DNA from: GCA-003244245 sp035276605
GTDB lineage: Bacteria; Actinomycetota; Actinomycetes; Mycobacteriales; Pseudonocardiaceae
Direction of reading: 5' to 3'
DNA length: 20,100 nucleotides
NCBI GenBank assembly: GCA_035276605.1
Contig: DATELN010000211.1
Span: 1 to 20,100 of the forward strand
Both the position numbers and the translations under genes were made by a program. The notes under the pieces were generated by a model. It saw only the letters and a program-made list of their open reading frames with translations, did not search any database and was not told the DNA's origin. This document shows positions 6,707 to 15,000 of the stretch, piece after piece; the stretch's first letter is position 1, and each line of letters opens with the position of its first letter.

Positions 6707-8275
6707 ATCGACTTTGGCCCAACGGAGCAGGTCGGTAATGGTGTATGTGCCGGAGATCCGGCTGGGCAGCGACGGCCGGAAACCGGTGTTGAGGTACGAG
6801 GAAGGGTCAAGCTGCAGCAGCCCAATGATCGTCTCCGCGACGATCCGGCCCCCTACCGGACCCAAATGCGTGCCGCCCGCGAACACGCTGGCCTCGCGCA
6901 GCACGTAGTACCACAGCGGGGTGCTGGCATCCAGGCCTAGATTGTATTTGCGCAGTTCAGGGAAGTGATCCGAGCCGAGCACGGGCAGACCCATCGTGGC
7001 GGCGATGCGCTGACCGGAAGGCATCGACCAAGTTAGATGTCGCAGCAAAGTGCGCTGGGGCAGCGCGGTCGGCGCGTCGTGGCTGGGGATCGCACCCAGC
7101 GGCAGGCGGAACAGCGGCGAGGAGATGTTGGTGTCGATCAGCTTGTTCGGCCGGACCTGCTTAGTTTGATCGCCGCCGAAGTCGAAGAACGTCTGCCAGC
7201 CGATGAACCGCCGCCGCGCCCGTGCGCCGCCGCGCAGATCGACCGGGTCGGCCTGGCGCTCGCCAGCGGGGTCGAAGATGAACCCGACAAACGCCGGCGC
7301 CCCGGTCGCGGGGTTGCCGCCGGGATCGCCGTGCAGATTCGCCCGGTAGGACGGCCGCACGATGCTGTGCCCGAACCGGTAGGCGCCGGTCTGGAACTCC
7401 ACCGGCATGCTCGGGTTAGCGAATTTGTACCAGCGCCGGCCGTTGCGCAGGATGTCGTCCACCAGCGGGCGCCCGACGATCTGCGGCAGGAACTCGTTCA
7501 CCACGATCCACTGCCAGTGCAGCGTGATCGTGCGCCGGCTATCGGCGAACGGGTCACCGGGCCGTCGGTTGGCCCGGTGCGCATCCACGGTCCGGTTATG
7601 GGCCAGCAGGAATGCCGCATGCAGGCCACCGATAATCATATTTTCGTCATTGCGCGGATCGGCGATGATTGCGGTCATATCCCGATTGCGGGGCAGATCC
7701 TCAAACAGCCCCCCGCTTTCCACCCGAAGCTTGGCCCGGTCGCCTGCTTCATACAGGTGCGGGCTGACCGCCGGCCCGCCGCCGTAGATCGAGTCGAGAT
7801 CGAATGTGGGAACCCGGGTGTTCGGCGTCTGAGCGGGCTCGGCCACCACGCCCAGCCGTGAAGTGTTGTCGAAGGTGATGTCGTGGTCCAGGAATTGCCC
7901 TAGAAAAGTCGTACCCGCGGTCATGTTGCGGACGTCCTGGTCGGGATTCCGTGGGCTGAGCTCCGGATTGGTGATCAGCCGGACCGGGCCCTGGTTCAGC
8001 GGGTCTCGGGCGTCCAGGAGCCCTCCAGGCTTGCCGATGTCGAGCATCGCATCGCGGACCGCGGGGGATCGGGGATCGGCGAAAGCGGGAAGCTGGAACA
8101 TCCGACTGAATCGGGAATCCGGGGCCGACCTGGGAACCGGACCCTCCGCTTTCTCGGCGCGGGCTTCCACGTGGTTCAATGTCATCGCACCGGCCGCACC
8201 AATACCGATTCCGGCAAGGAATCGACGTCTGCCGATTCCGCGCCGACCTACCAATTCATTGCTCGACCTGACCAT
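6686..8275 (-). CDS. Tat-exported animal-type haem peroxidase
   Basis: This 529-residue protein is from the peroxidase-cyclooxygenase (animal haem peroxidase) superfamily. The start is ATG 8275, chosen because GGAG lies 7 bases upstream and because it leads directly into a twin-arginine signal (RRRFL at residues 16-20, then a hydrophobic AGIGIGAAGA and an Ala-rich cleavage region). The distal haem motif is QFLDHDITFD (Asp130-His131) and the proximal one is AYRFGHS (His303), with FLLAHNRTVD between, so the active site appears complete. Members oxidise halides or phenols with hydrogen peroxide; bacterial ones are secreted and linked to defence or oxidative chemistry. Folded export through Tat fits a haem cofactor. 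It stands alone on the minus strand between decayed sequences. Length and motifs argue that it is intact. The substrate cannot be read from sequence. Confidence 0.9.
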   Translation of the reverse strand: MVRSSNELVGRRGIGRRRFLAGIGIGAAGAMTLNHVEARAEKAEGPVPRSAPDSRFSRMFQLPAFADPRSPAVRDAMLDIGKPGGLLDARDPLNQGPVRLITNPELSPRNPDQDVRNMTAGTTFLGQFLDHDITFDNTSRLGVVAEPAQTPNTRVPTFDLDSIYGGGPAVSPHLYEAGDRAKLRVESGGLFEDLPRNRDMTAIIADPRNDENMIIGGLHAAFLLAHNRTVDAHRANRRPGDPFADSRRTITLHWQWIVVNEFLPQIVGRPLVDDILRNGRRWYKFANPSMPVEFQTGAYRFGHSIVRPSYRANLHGDPGGNPATGAPAFVGFIFDPAGERQADPVDLRGGARARRRFIGWQTFFDFGGDQTKQVRPNKLIDTNISSPLFRLPLGAIPSHDAPTALPQRTLLRHLTWSMPSGQRIAATMGLPVLGSDHFPELRKYNLGLDASTPLWYYVLREASVFAGGTHLGPVGGRIVAETIIGLLQLDPSSYLNTGFRPSLPSRISGTYTITDLLRWAKVDPASRGQ

Positions 8276-8447
8276 TGAAGTCTCCGGGGTGGTTGCAGCG
8301 ACAATGCGCCCGCGCCAACGCAGTAGGCAACACAGGGGGAACACAACAGCAGAAAATGGAGCAACGTTTTGCGACGCTAGCCCCAGTTAGGTGATCTAGC
8401 GGCGATCCCGGTTGACCTCATAGTGAACCCCCAGTAGGTGTCGGCTT

Positions 8448-8465
8448 GGCGATAAGCATATCGCC
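8448..8465. repeat. 7-bp perfect inverted repeat, 4-bp spacer
   Basis: GGCGATA and TATCGCC are exact reverse complements separated by AGCA. The element lies between the orfA remnant and the peroxidase gene, about 175 bp upstream of the peroxidase start. It could be an operator for that gene or a small hairpin after the transposase remnant. Its length is modest, so chance is possible. Confidence 0.35.
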
Positions 8466-8516
8466 GGCACGGACAGTAACGTTTCATCACGCACAGCGCA
8501 GGTCGGCCAGCGGGGA

Positions 8517-8876
8517 TCACCCCAGGGCATCGAGGCACTGCTCGCCGCGCAGGTCGGATGAGTCACTGCGCGGCTGGCCGATCGACGACCCACCGAGGAT
8601 GTTGTCCTGCGCGAAGTATGCGACCGCCCGCTTGAGCAGCTGGTTTTCCCTGTGCAGCCGCCGGTTGTCCCTGCGCAGCCGCGCAAGCTCCCGTTTCTCC
8701 ACACTCGTCAGGCGGGAGTCGCTGCCATTGTCGTCGATATCGGCCTGCAGAATCCACCGATGCAGGCACGACTCACTGATCTGCAACCGCTGGGCCAGCC
8801 GGGCAATCGGTTGATCTCCGCGACGAGCTAGCTCCACAGCTCGCTGGCGAAACTCAGCTGGATGAGGCGCGGGCAC
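8517..8876 (-). mobile_element. IS3-family transposase OrfA, orphan remnant
   Basis: Starting from GTG 8876 this encodes 119 residues beginning MPAPHPAEFRQRAVELARRG, the usual start of IS3-type OrfA proteins. It carries the helix-turn-helix (PIARLAQRLQISESCLHRWI, about 22-44) and a leucine-zipper-like coiled coil (LARLRRDNRRLHRENQLLKR), ending in the family segment AVAYFAQDNIL. After that the chain diverges (GGSSIGQPRSD...) and no OrfB integrase with a DDE core follows within the next 500 bp. The frame stays open upstream to 9056, but that part does not look like OrfA. In intact elements OrfA binds the inverted repeats and is joined to OrfB by frameshifting. This copy cannot transpose alone and marks an old insertion. 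I found no convincing terminal inverted repeats. Confidence 0.75.
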
Positions 8877-9234
8877 GATCACGCCGTTTCTCTCCGCAGT
8901 GGACCTGGTCGGTGCCGCGATGCGGGTCGCGAACCCCATCCTCTTCGTTGACCTGCCCGCCCGCTCGGACGCCCAGTATTCGGCGTCGAACCGGGTCACC
9001 GAGACAGTCGAACGCAACCACGCATCGACTGTCGCACCCTCCGCCTGTTCAGTCAACCCCGCATCTGCGGATATTTATCCGAACTTCTCCCGCTAAAGCG
9101 AAGTCAGCCCCGGAGATCCTCCGCAGAGACCCTCGACCCCTGCCTCGCCGGTGATCAAGGACTTACGGATGCATGTGCACCGTCAGCGAGCCCCTCCGGG
9201 GTCTCATGGATGCATATGCACCTTGGGTCGCCGA
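8877..9234. other. Non-coding stretch between orfA remnant and toxin relic
   Basis: About 358 bp. The part 8877-9090 is open on both strands, but neither translation resembles a protein I know. From 9060 the base composition falls (GATATTTATCC), and 9167-9222 holds two near-palindromic 15-mers listed separately. Reading minus from 9222, a minimal frame (MRPRRGSLTVHMHP) starts right after the upper copy, but at 14 codons it is not credible as a gene. Confidence 0.4.
9167..9222. repeat. Two near-palindromic 15-mers, 41 bp apart
   Basis: GGATGCATGTGCACC (9167-9181) and GGATGCATATGCACC (9208-9222) differ at one base. Each is close to its own reverse complement, with the core TGCATATGCA in the second copy perfectly palindromic. 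Paired sites of this kind usually bind a dimeric repressor. They sit just past the stop of the VapC-like relic; no intact gene is obviously controlled by them. Confidence 0.5.
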
Positions 9235-9609
9235 TCACCCAGCCCATTCGATGGGCACGTCGTAGCGGCGCAGCAATGGATCTGCGGTAAGTAACGTCAG
9301 GCTGTCACACTGCGCTTGGGCGACGAGCATCCGGCCGAACGGGTCGCGATGATGAACGGGTAAATCGGCGACGCGCAATACGTGGGTATGCGAGACCGGT
9401 AGCGTCACAACACCGCTGCGGCGCATCCGGTCCGGCACGTACTGGGCAGGTGGAAGCGGCAGCAGCAGCTTGCCAAGGCCATATTTGATCGCCATCTCCC
9501 AGGAACTCGCCGCCGACAGAAGAAGCTCGTGCGCGCTGTCCCCGATGAGTACAAGGGCGCGATCACCAGACAGCGTCGTCTTCGCCTCGTGGACGCCGAC
9601 CGTCACCAT
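9235..9609 (-). pseudogene. In-frame deletion fusion of Phd-type antitoxin start to VapC-like PIN toxin
   Basis: The 124-residue reading frame has two origins. Residues 1-14 (MVTVGVHEAKTTLS) match the start of Phd/YefM-type VapB antitoxins. Residues 15-124 match a VapC toxin from its second helix onward: LLLSAASSWEMAIKYGLGKL, then HRDPFGRMLVAQA and LLTADPLLRRYDV. The rest of the antitoxin and the first strand of the toxin, including its catalytic Asp (LLDTH region), are gone. The DPFDR motif reads DPFGR, so one more acidic residue (Gly92) is lost, though Glu38 and Asp89 remain. In known systems the PIN toxin cleaves RNA and the antitoxin blocks it and represses the operon. Here ribonuclease activity is very unlikely. 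The ATG at 9609 has no strong Shine-Dalgarno. A palindrome at 9632-9641 may be the old operator. Confidence 0.75.
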
Positions 9610-9631
9610 GCCGGTGGGTATGGACTAAGTC

Positions 9632-9641
9632 GTTAGCTAAC
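9632..9641. promoter_or_regulatory. 10-bp palindrome upstream of the antitoxin-toxin relic
   Basis: GTTAGCTAAC is a perfect palindrome 23-32 bases before the relic's ATG and just beyond the methyltransferase stop. Its position fits an autoregulatory operator of a Phd-type antitoxin, but this is inference from position and symmetry only. Confidence 0.35.
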
Positions 9642-9645
9642 TCCA

Positions 9646-10650
9646 TTACGACACTGGGCGGCGGCCGACGATCATGCGGATCGGCACGCCCGGCGCAGCC
9701 GGCAGGATTTGGATGCAGTCGTAGGTCGCTGCCCGCAACATTGCGGCAGCGTCGTCGGCAAACAGCCGCCCGCTACCGAAGAGCAGGCTCACCAGGCGCA
9801 ACACTGCGGGCTGCAGTCCGTCCCCCTCGCCCGCCATGGATCCGAGCACCGCCCAACCGCCGGGACGCAGTGCCGCACGTACCCGGTGCAGTCCCCGGGC
9901 TGCCACATCGGCGGGCATGAACATCACCGGCACCCACGCCAGGTCGTAGCAGTTCTCGTCGGCCAACTGCTGTACCAGGCCGGGGCGCAGCTCGATCCGA
10001 TCTGCCAATCCGGCTTCGGCGACGTTTTGCCGGGCCAGCTCCAGGGCCGGGTCGTAGGGGTCGAGCCCGACGACTCGCAGGGCCGGGAACTGCTCGCACA
10101 TGGCAATGGCAAGCCGCCCGACGCCCGTTCCGACGTCGAGGAAGCTGGCGGTGGGGGCCTTCAAGGCCTCGCAAAGACCGTCCAGAGCGGGGAAGAGCCG
10201 CTCAACCCAGATCGGGACCGACTCCACCGACCGCACGCCCCACGCCTGGAGCAGGTCTGGATCCGCGTAGCGCCACCCGTGCGCGGCCGCGCCGCCAGCG
10301 CGAAATCGCGACGCGAGCTCAGCCGCCATCAACGGGGTGGCACGCAGGTCGGCGCGGAGAAACTCCTGTGGCGCGCCGCCGGTGTAGGCCGACATGCCGG
10401 GGGAGCAGACGAAGGCTTCTCCAGCGACCTGGACGAGGCCAAGCGCCGCCAGCACGTCGAGGACGGCCTCGATCAGCGCGGCGGACGCTCCGGTCCGGGT
10501 GCTGAGCTGGGCCGGCGTCTGCGGGGTGGCGAGCTCGTCGAGGATGCCACCTTCGACGGCGCCGGCCAGCGCGGAGAAGGCCCACACCGCCAAACCCAGC
10601 TCCAGGATCCGCTGGCGCTCCTGGGCGCCCGGCAACACTGACGTTTCCAT
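9646..10650 (-). CDS. Winged-helix, SAM-dependent O-methyltransferase-like protein
   Basis: Starting from ATG 10650 the protein is 334 residues. Residues 15-85 form a helical/winged-helix dimerisation region typical of small-molecule O-methyltransferases (ILDELATPQTPAQLSTRTGA). The Rossmann methyltransferase domain follows, with the SAM-binding glycine loop FLDVGTGVGRLAIA (DVGTGVG at 172-178), the ribose-binding acidic VVGLDPYDP and the RPGGWAVLGS strand. Such enzymes methylate hydroxyls or carbons of secondary metabolites, but the substrate cannot be inferred. The start codon shares one base with the sigma factor stop (TGATG), so translation is coupled and the ECF factor and methyltransferase form one operon. 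In-frame TTG and GTG codons just upstream are possible but weaker starts. The product lacks a signal peptide and should be cytosolic. Confidence 0.85.
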   Translation of the reverse strand: METSVLPGAQERQRILELGLAVWAFSALAGAVEGGILDELATPQTPAQLSTRTGASAALIEAVLDVLAALGLVQVAGEAFVCSPGMSAYTGGAPQEFLRADLRATPLMAAELASRFRAGGAAAHGWRYADPDLLQAWGVRSVESVPIWVERLFPALDGLCEALKAPTASFLDVGTGVGRLAIAMCEQFPALRVVGLDPYDPALELARQNVAEAGLADRIELRPGLVQQLADENCYDLAWVPVMFMPADVAARGLHRVRAALRPGGWAVLGSMAGEGDGLQPAVLRLVSLLFGSGRLFADDAAAMLRAATYDCIQILPAAPGVPIRMIVGRRPVS

Positions 10651-11225
10651 CACCAAGCACCCGCGCCGAGCCCGTGCTGTTCTAGCATGCCGCGTAGCTG
10701 TGCCAGGGCTCGCGCGCGGGTGGGTCCCACCCCACCGACGGGGATGCCGGTGATGCGGGCTACTTCGGCGTAGTCACGGCGCTGCTCGGTGAACAGCGCC
10801 CGCAGCAGAGACTGCCGGCGGGGCGGCAGATCGTTGACGAAGTTCCATAGGGTCCGTGTGACATCGGCGTCGAGCGCGAGTTGCTCGGGCCCTGGGCATG
10901 GATCGACCACCGTGTCGGCCGGCACCGGGACATGGTCCGGGTTGGGTCTGGTCTGACGCAAGATCTGCAGGCAGGCACGGCGGGCGGTGGTGATCAACCA
11001 GCCGCCCAGCCGCTCCGGATGCCGGATCTGGTGGGCGTGAGCGGCCAGCTGCAACCAGGTCGTCTGCACCGCGTCATGCGCATCGGCGTCCTGGAGCCGG
11101 AACGAACGCACCGTCGCGGACACGACCTCGCCGTAGCGATGCAGGATTTCCTGCCATGCCGCCGCCTCCCCTTCTGCTACCCCCATCAGCAGTGCAGGTG
11201 GATCGCTGACGATCATGGTAGTCAT
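10650..11225 (-). CDS. ECF-type RNA polymerase sigma factor
   Basis: From ATG 11225 this is 191 residues, a normal ECF length. Region 2 (about 15-90) includes DAVQTTWLQLAAHAHQI and GGWLITTARRACLQILRQ, which contact core polymerase and the -10 element. Region 4 (about 123-180) contains LPPRRQSLLRALF and the helix-turn-helix DYAEVARITGIPVGGVGPTR for the -35 element. There is no C-terminal extension. The start was chosen because homology begins shortly after it and a purine-rich GAGAGGGGCGG lies upstream, though spacing is long; an alternative ATG at 11216 is in frame. The gene sits 40 bp after the SnoaL-like gene and overlaps the methyltransferase start. No anti-sigma factor gene with a zinc motif or membrane helix is nearby, which is unusual for a classical ECF unit. 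Targets are unknown; it may transcribe its own operon. Confidence 0.88.
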   Translation of the reverse strand: MTTMIVSDPPALLMGVAEGEAAAWQEILHRYGEVVSATVRSFRLQDADAHDAVQTTWLQLAAHAHQIRHPERLGGWLITTARRACLQILRQTRPNPDHVPVPADTVVDPCPGPEQLALDADVTRTLWNFVNDLPPRRQSLLRALFTEQRRDYAEVARITGIPVGGVGPTRARALAQLRGMLEQHGLGAGAW

Positions 11226-11265
11226 GGAAATCACCGCCCCTCTCGCATCGCCGCGGGTTTGTTCG

Positions 11266-11694
11266 CTACGCAGGTGCTGGCACAGGCATCGCACCCAGCT
11301 GTTCGAGCAGCTCCACCCGATCGAAGATCAGTTTCAGCGAGACGATCAGACCGCCATCGACCTCGTAGTGATCCAGGTACGGGAGATTGACGCGTTTGCC
11401 GGTGGCAGGGATGTCTCCGCCGGGAGTGTGCAACGTGCCGTTGTGTGTGCCCTCAGACCTGGCATCCCGCAGGACGGTCGAACCGTCTTCAACGAGACGG
11501 TTGGTGATCAGCTTGAGATCGGGGAATGCCTCCCAGAGCGCCGAGCAGTAAGCGATCATCTGATCGGGTCCTCGGAACAAACCGCCAGGAGCCACCAACT
11601 CAACATCAGGATCCAACAATGCCCGGAGCTTTTCGGCATCCTGAGCGTTGAACGCCGCAATCTTTGCGTGCACCACATCCGCTGCCTGTCCCAT
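11266..11694 (-). CDS. SnoaL-like / NTF2-fold protein
   Basis: This 142-residue protein starts at ATG 11694, supported by a strong Shine-Dalgarno (AAAGGAG, 8 bases upstream), so longer frames back to 11742 are not used. The opening helix AADVVHAKIAAFNAQDAEKL, the LLDPDVELVAPGG strand, FRGPDQMIAYCSALWEAFPD and the middle GTHNGTL / ATGKRV pair are typical of SnoaL-type polyketide cyclases and related ester cyclases with an alpha+beta barrel. Family members either cyclise polyketides, hydrolyse small molecules or act as ligand-binding domains. It heads an apparent operon with an ECF sigma factor and a methyltransferase. Because some ECF groups (for example ECF41) carry a SnoaL-like domain fused at the C-terminus as a regulatory module, a role in controlling the neighbouring sigma factor is a reasonable alternative to catalysis. 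Confidence 0.8.
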   Translation of the reverse strand: MGQAADVVHAKIAAFNAQDAEKLRALLDPDVELVAPGGLFRGPDQMIAYCSALWEAFPDLKLITNRLVEDGSTVLRDARSEGTHNGTLHTPGGDIPATGKRVNLPYLDHYEVDGGLIVSLKLIFDRVELLEQLGAMPVPAPA

Positions 11695-12081
11695 TGGTGG
11701 GCTCCTTTCGAGTGCAGACAGTGCGAAATTGTCTGGGCCCACCAGGCCGGCCGCTGTCAGCTACTTGACATCGGCCATGTCGCATCACCGACATCACCTC
11801 CGTCCCCCGCGTGTCGCGCCCTCATGCCCCGTGTGTCGCGCGCTGATGCATGCGGGTGTCACCGTTGCTCAGGTAGCGACACTGTCGGGGCGTCGAAGGC
11901 GCTGCGGGGCACAATCCGCTCGACGGCGTAGATCGTCACTAAGCGATCCGTTCCCTGGACACGGGCACGGTAGGAGCCGTTTCCAGGACCGGCCGGAACC
12001 CGCACACTGATCGCCGGCCTGGCCGTCGGTTGAAGCAAGCCGGCCCCCGACGCTGCGCTCCTGACGGCCAGCCGGGACAGG
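11695..12081. other. Intergenic region upstream of the SnoaL/ECF operon
   Basis: About 387 bp. The half near 11695-11850 must contain the operon promoter on the minus strand and holds a 17-bp imperfect direct repeat, listed separately. On the minus strand a 48-codon frame from GTG 12005 to the stop at 11859-11861 (MRVPAGPGNGSYRARVQGTD...) looks protein-like, and the same frame stays open further upstream into the end of the cyclase gene. I do not recognise it, and its third-position GC is only moderate, so I do not call a gene. Confidence 0.4.
11811..11849. repeat. 17-bp imperfect direct repeat, 22-bp period
   Basis: GTGTCGCGCCCTCATGC (11811-11827) and GTGTCGCGCGCTGATGC (11833-11849) match at 15 of 17 positions and start 22 bp apart, about two helical turns. 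They lie roughly 120-155 bp upstream of the SnoaL-like gene, a suitable place for a regulator binding site. Confidence 0.5.
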
Positions 12082-15000
12082 TCAGGTCTGCCACTCGACG
12101 CGGGCGCTGGGGTTGGGCTGATAGGAGCAGAAGTAGCCGGTTCGCACCGTCGTCGTCAGGTGCGCGCCTAGCGCTGGATGCGCCTGCTCGATCCGCTTAA
12201 GGCAGGCTCGCAGCGCCTTGCCGACATTCTCTCGGGCTCGCCGCGGCGGCGCGGTGGTCCCCGCCAGGTCGAGGACATGAAACTGTTGACCAGGAGCGGC
12301 CAGCAATCTCCGCAGGTACTGCAGGCCCTTGCTGTCCTTGAGGCGAATGACGACCCGCTGGAAGACGATGGTCCAGTATTCGCCTTCACGGCAGAACACG
12401 GCCGCAGAGTCGACCAACGGGTTGAGCTCCGCCCGCGCCGCGATCACCTCGTCGTAGAGCTGGTTCATGCCCAGCTGCTGGGCCGTGGCCAGTGCCTCCG
12501 CCAGCAGCTGCCGGGCTCGCTGACGGTCCAGGGTGGCGCCGCGGCGGGCCAGCATGGCGCCGTAGGCGCCCTGGGCCAGAGCCAGGAAAGGCCGGGCACC
12601 GATCCGCTGCGCGGCCTCCAATGCCACCTCGAAGTGGCGGGCGGCGGCATCGAAACGGGACAAGGCCGCCGCGAGCAACCCGAGGTAGTAGGCGATGTGT
12701 CCCTGGGGGGCAACTGCATCGCGCCCGGCCAACGGCCAGCGGTGTTCATACGGGCGTATGAGGTCATACAGGACCGCTGCCTCGGCCGGCGCTTCGGCGT
12801 ACGCGGCCAGCGGCGCGATCGCGGTACCAGCGATGATCAGCCAGAACGGCGAAGGGATCCGGTCTCGGACCCGCCACACCAGGGGAAAGGCTTCTTTGAC
12901 GCCGGCTCGGTCTCCCGCCACGCAGCGGAAGGCCAGGTTGATCACCCTGGCGAGATCAGATGGGTGTTCGCGCCCCGCGGGTTCGAAATATGCGGAGGCC
13001 TCGTCGGGTCGGCCCTGCAACACCCGCAACACCGCCATCTGGACGTGGTGCGAGATTCGCACGTTGACGTCACCGACCTGCTCGCCGAGCGCCAGTGAGC
13101 GCTGCGCAAGGGATTCGGCGTCAGTGAACTCGCCTCGCAACATCGCCTGCGTCGCCCGGAACATGAACGCATGCGCGATGAACTGCGGGTAGCCGACGCG
13201 CCGGGCCAGCTGTTCGTGCGCGTCGATCTCACGATCGGCGCCCGGTATGTCGCCTATCTCGAAGAGGTCTGATATCAGCCAGACTCGTCCGGTGATCTCC
13301 AGCGTGAGGTCGCCGGCCCGTTGCGCGAGCTCGACGATCTCTGCCGACAACGCGATGCGCTCCTCGACATTGTCCGGGCCCCATACCGCCAGATGACGGG
13401 CGTGCAGGGCATAGGCCAGCGTCAGATCGTCACCCAGGCGGCGGGCCAACTCCACCGCCGCGCTGCTCAACGAGTCCCGGCGAGACGATGAGTCGAACGG
13501 CGACAGGTACAGGGACGTGGCCAGCCGGGCCAGCACGCGGACCTTGACCAGCGTCTCCTCCTCACCCAGCACGGCCAGGGCCTCGTCGAGGATCTCGACC
13601 TTGACCGGGTCATAGGACCACGCCTCCACGTAGGCGCCGCCGTAGCCGACCTCGCCTACCCGCAGCGCCGCCTCAGCCAACCGATGCGGATCCCGGAAAT
13701 GGCGAGCCAGAAAGGTCGCAGACTGGAACGTCGCGGTCGCTTCCGAGACGTGCCCGGCCCACCACTGGGCATCGCCCAGCGCCAGCAGCAACTCGAAGCG
13801 TTTGACCGCGCCGGCCGGGTCGATTGCCGCCGCCCGTTCCAGGGCTGCCCGTAGGTTGGGCAGTTCGGTGGCCAGCCGCCGCAGCACCGGGTCATCTCGC
13901 CCCGCACGCAGCACTGCCGGTTCGGCCCGCTCGGCCAACCCGACGTAGTAAGCCAGGTGGCGCTCGCTCACCACTCGCGGTTCGTCAGAGTCGGCCAGCC
14001 TGGCGGCGGCATACTGGCGGACCGTCTCCAGCAGCCCGTAGCGCAGCTCGCCGTCATCTTCTGTAGTAGTCACCAGAGACTGCTCGACCAGCCCAGTCAA
14101 CAGATCCAGCACGGCATAACGGGCGATGCCCTCGCCGGCGCACACCTGCTCTGCGGCGTCCAACGTCCACCCGCCGGTGAACACCGACAACCTCCGCAGC
14201 AGCATCCGCTCACCCTCGCTGAGCAGCTCGTAGCTCCAGTCGATGGAAGCGTGCAGGGTTCGCTGGCGCGGCGCCGTCGAGCGGCTACCGCCGGCGAGCA
14301 ACGGAAACCGGTCACCCAAGCGGTAAGCGATCTGTGCAGGCGCCATCACCCGCACCCGCGCAGCGGCCAGCTCGATGGCCAACGGGATACCGTCAAGCTC
14401 CTGGCAGATCTGCGTGATCGCCGACGCATTGGCCTCGGTGATCTGAAAATGGGGGCGCACCTGCCGAGCCCGGTCGAGAAACAGGCGCACTGCGTCAGAG
14501 TGTCGCAGCACCTCGACCGGTTCCCGGTAGGCATCACCGGGCAGCGACATCGACGGCACCCGCCACGCGGTTTCCCCCGGCACGCCCAGCGGCGCCCGGC
14601 TGGTGGCCAGTACCGTCAACGACGGGCACGCGCGCAGCAGCGCATCGGCAAGCTGCGCGCAGGCGCGCAGCACGTGCTCACAGTTGTCGAGGACAAGCAG
14701 CGCGCGGCGGGCCCGCAGGTAGGCGATCAACGTTCCTAGCGGCCCCTGGCCGGGCAGCTCCCGCACGCCGATGGCGGCGATCACCGCGGCCGGCACGAGG
14801 GTAGCGCTGTCCAGCCGGGCGAGCTCGACCCACCACACCCCGTCGAGCTGACCGCCCATCGCGATGGCCGCCGCCTGCAGCGCCAGGCGGGTCTTGCCGC
14901 ACCCACCCGTGCCGGTCAGCGTCAGCAACCGCACCTGCCCAAGCAGCTCGCTGACTTCCACCAGCTCCGTGGACCGACCGATGAAGGTAGTCAGCTCCGC

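Noticed and set aside
8899..9096. 65-codon plus-strand frame near the orfA remnant
   Set aside because: No family resemblance, no ribosome binding site, and a competing open frame on the other strand.
9709..10641. Long plus-strand frame across the methyltransferase gene
   Set aside because: It is a GC-driven mirror of the well-supported minus-strand gene, with low-complexity Gly/Arg/Gln content.
12178..13098. 306-codon plus-strand frame inside the cyclase/ATPase gene
   Set aside because: It is antisense to a gene with clear motifs and has no recognisable domain.
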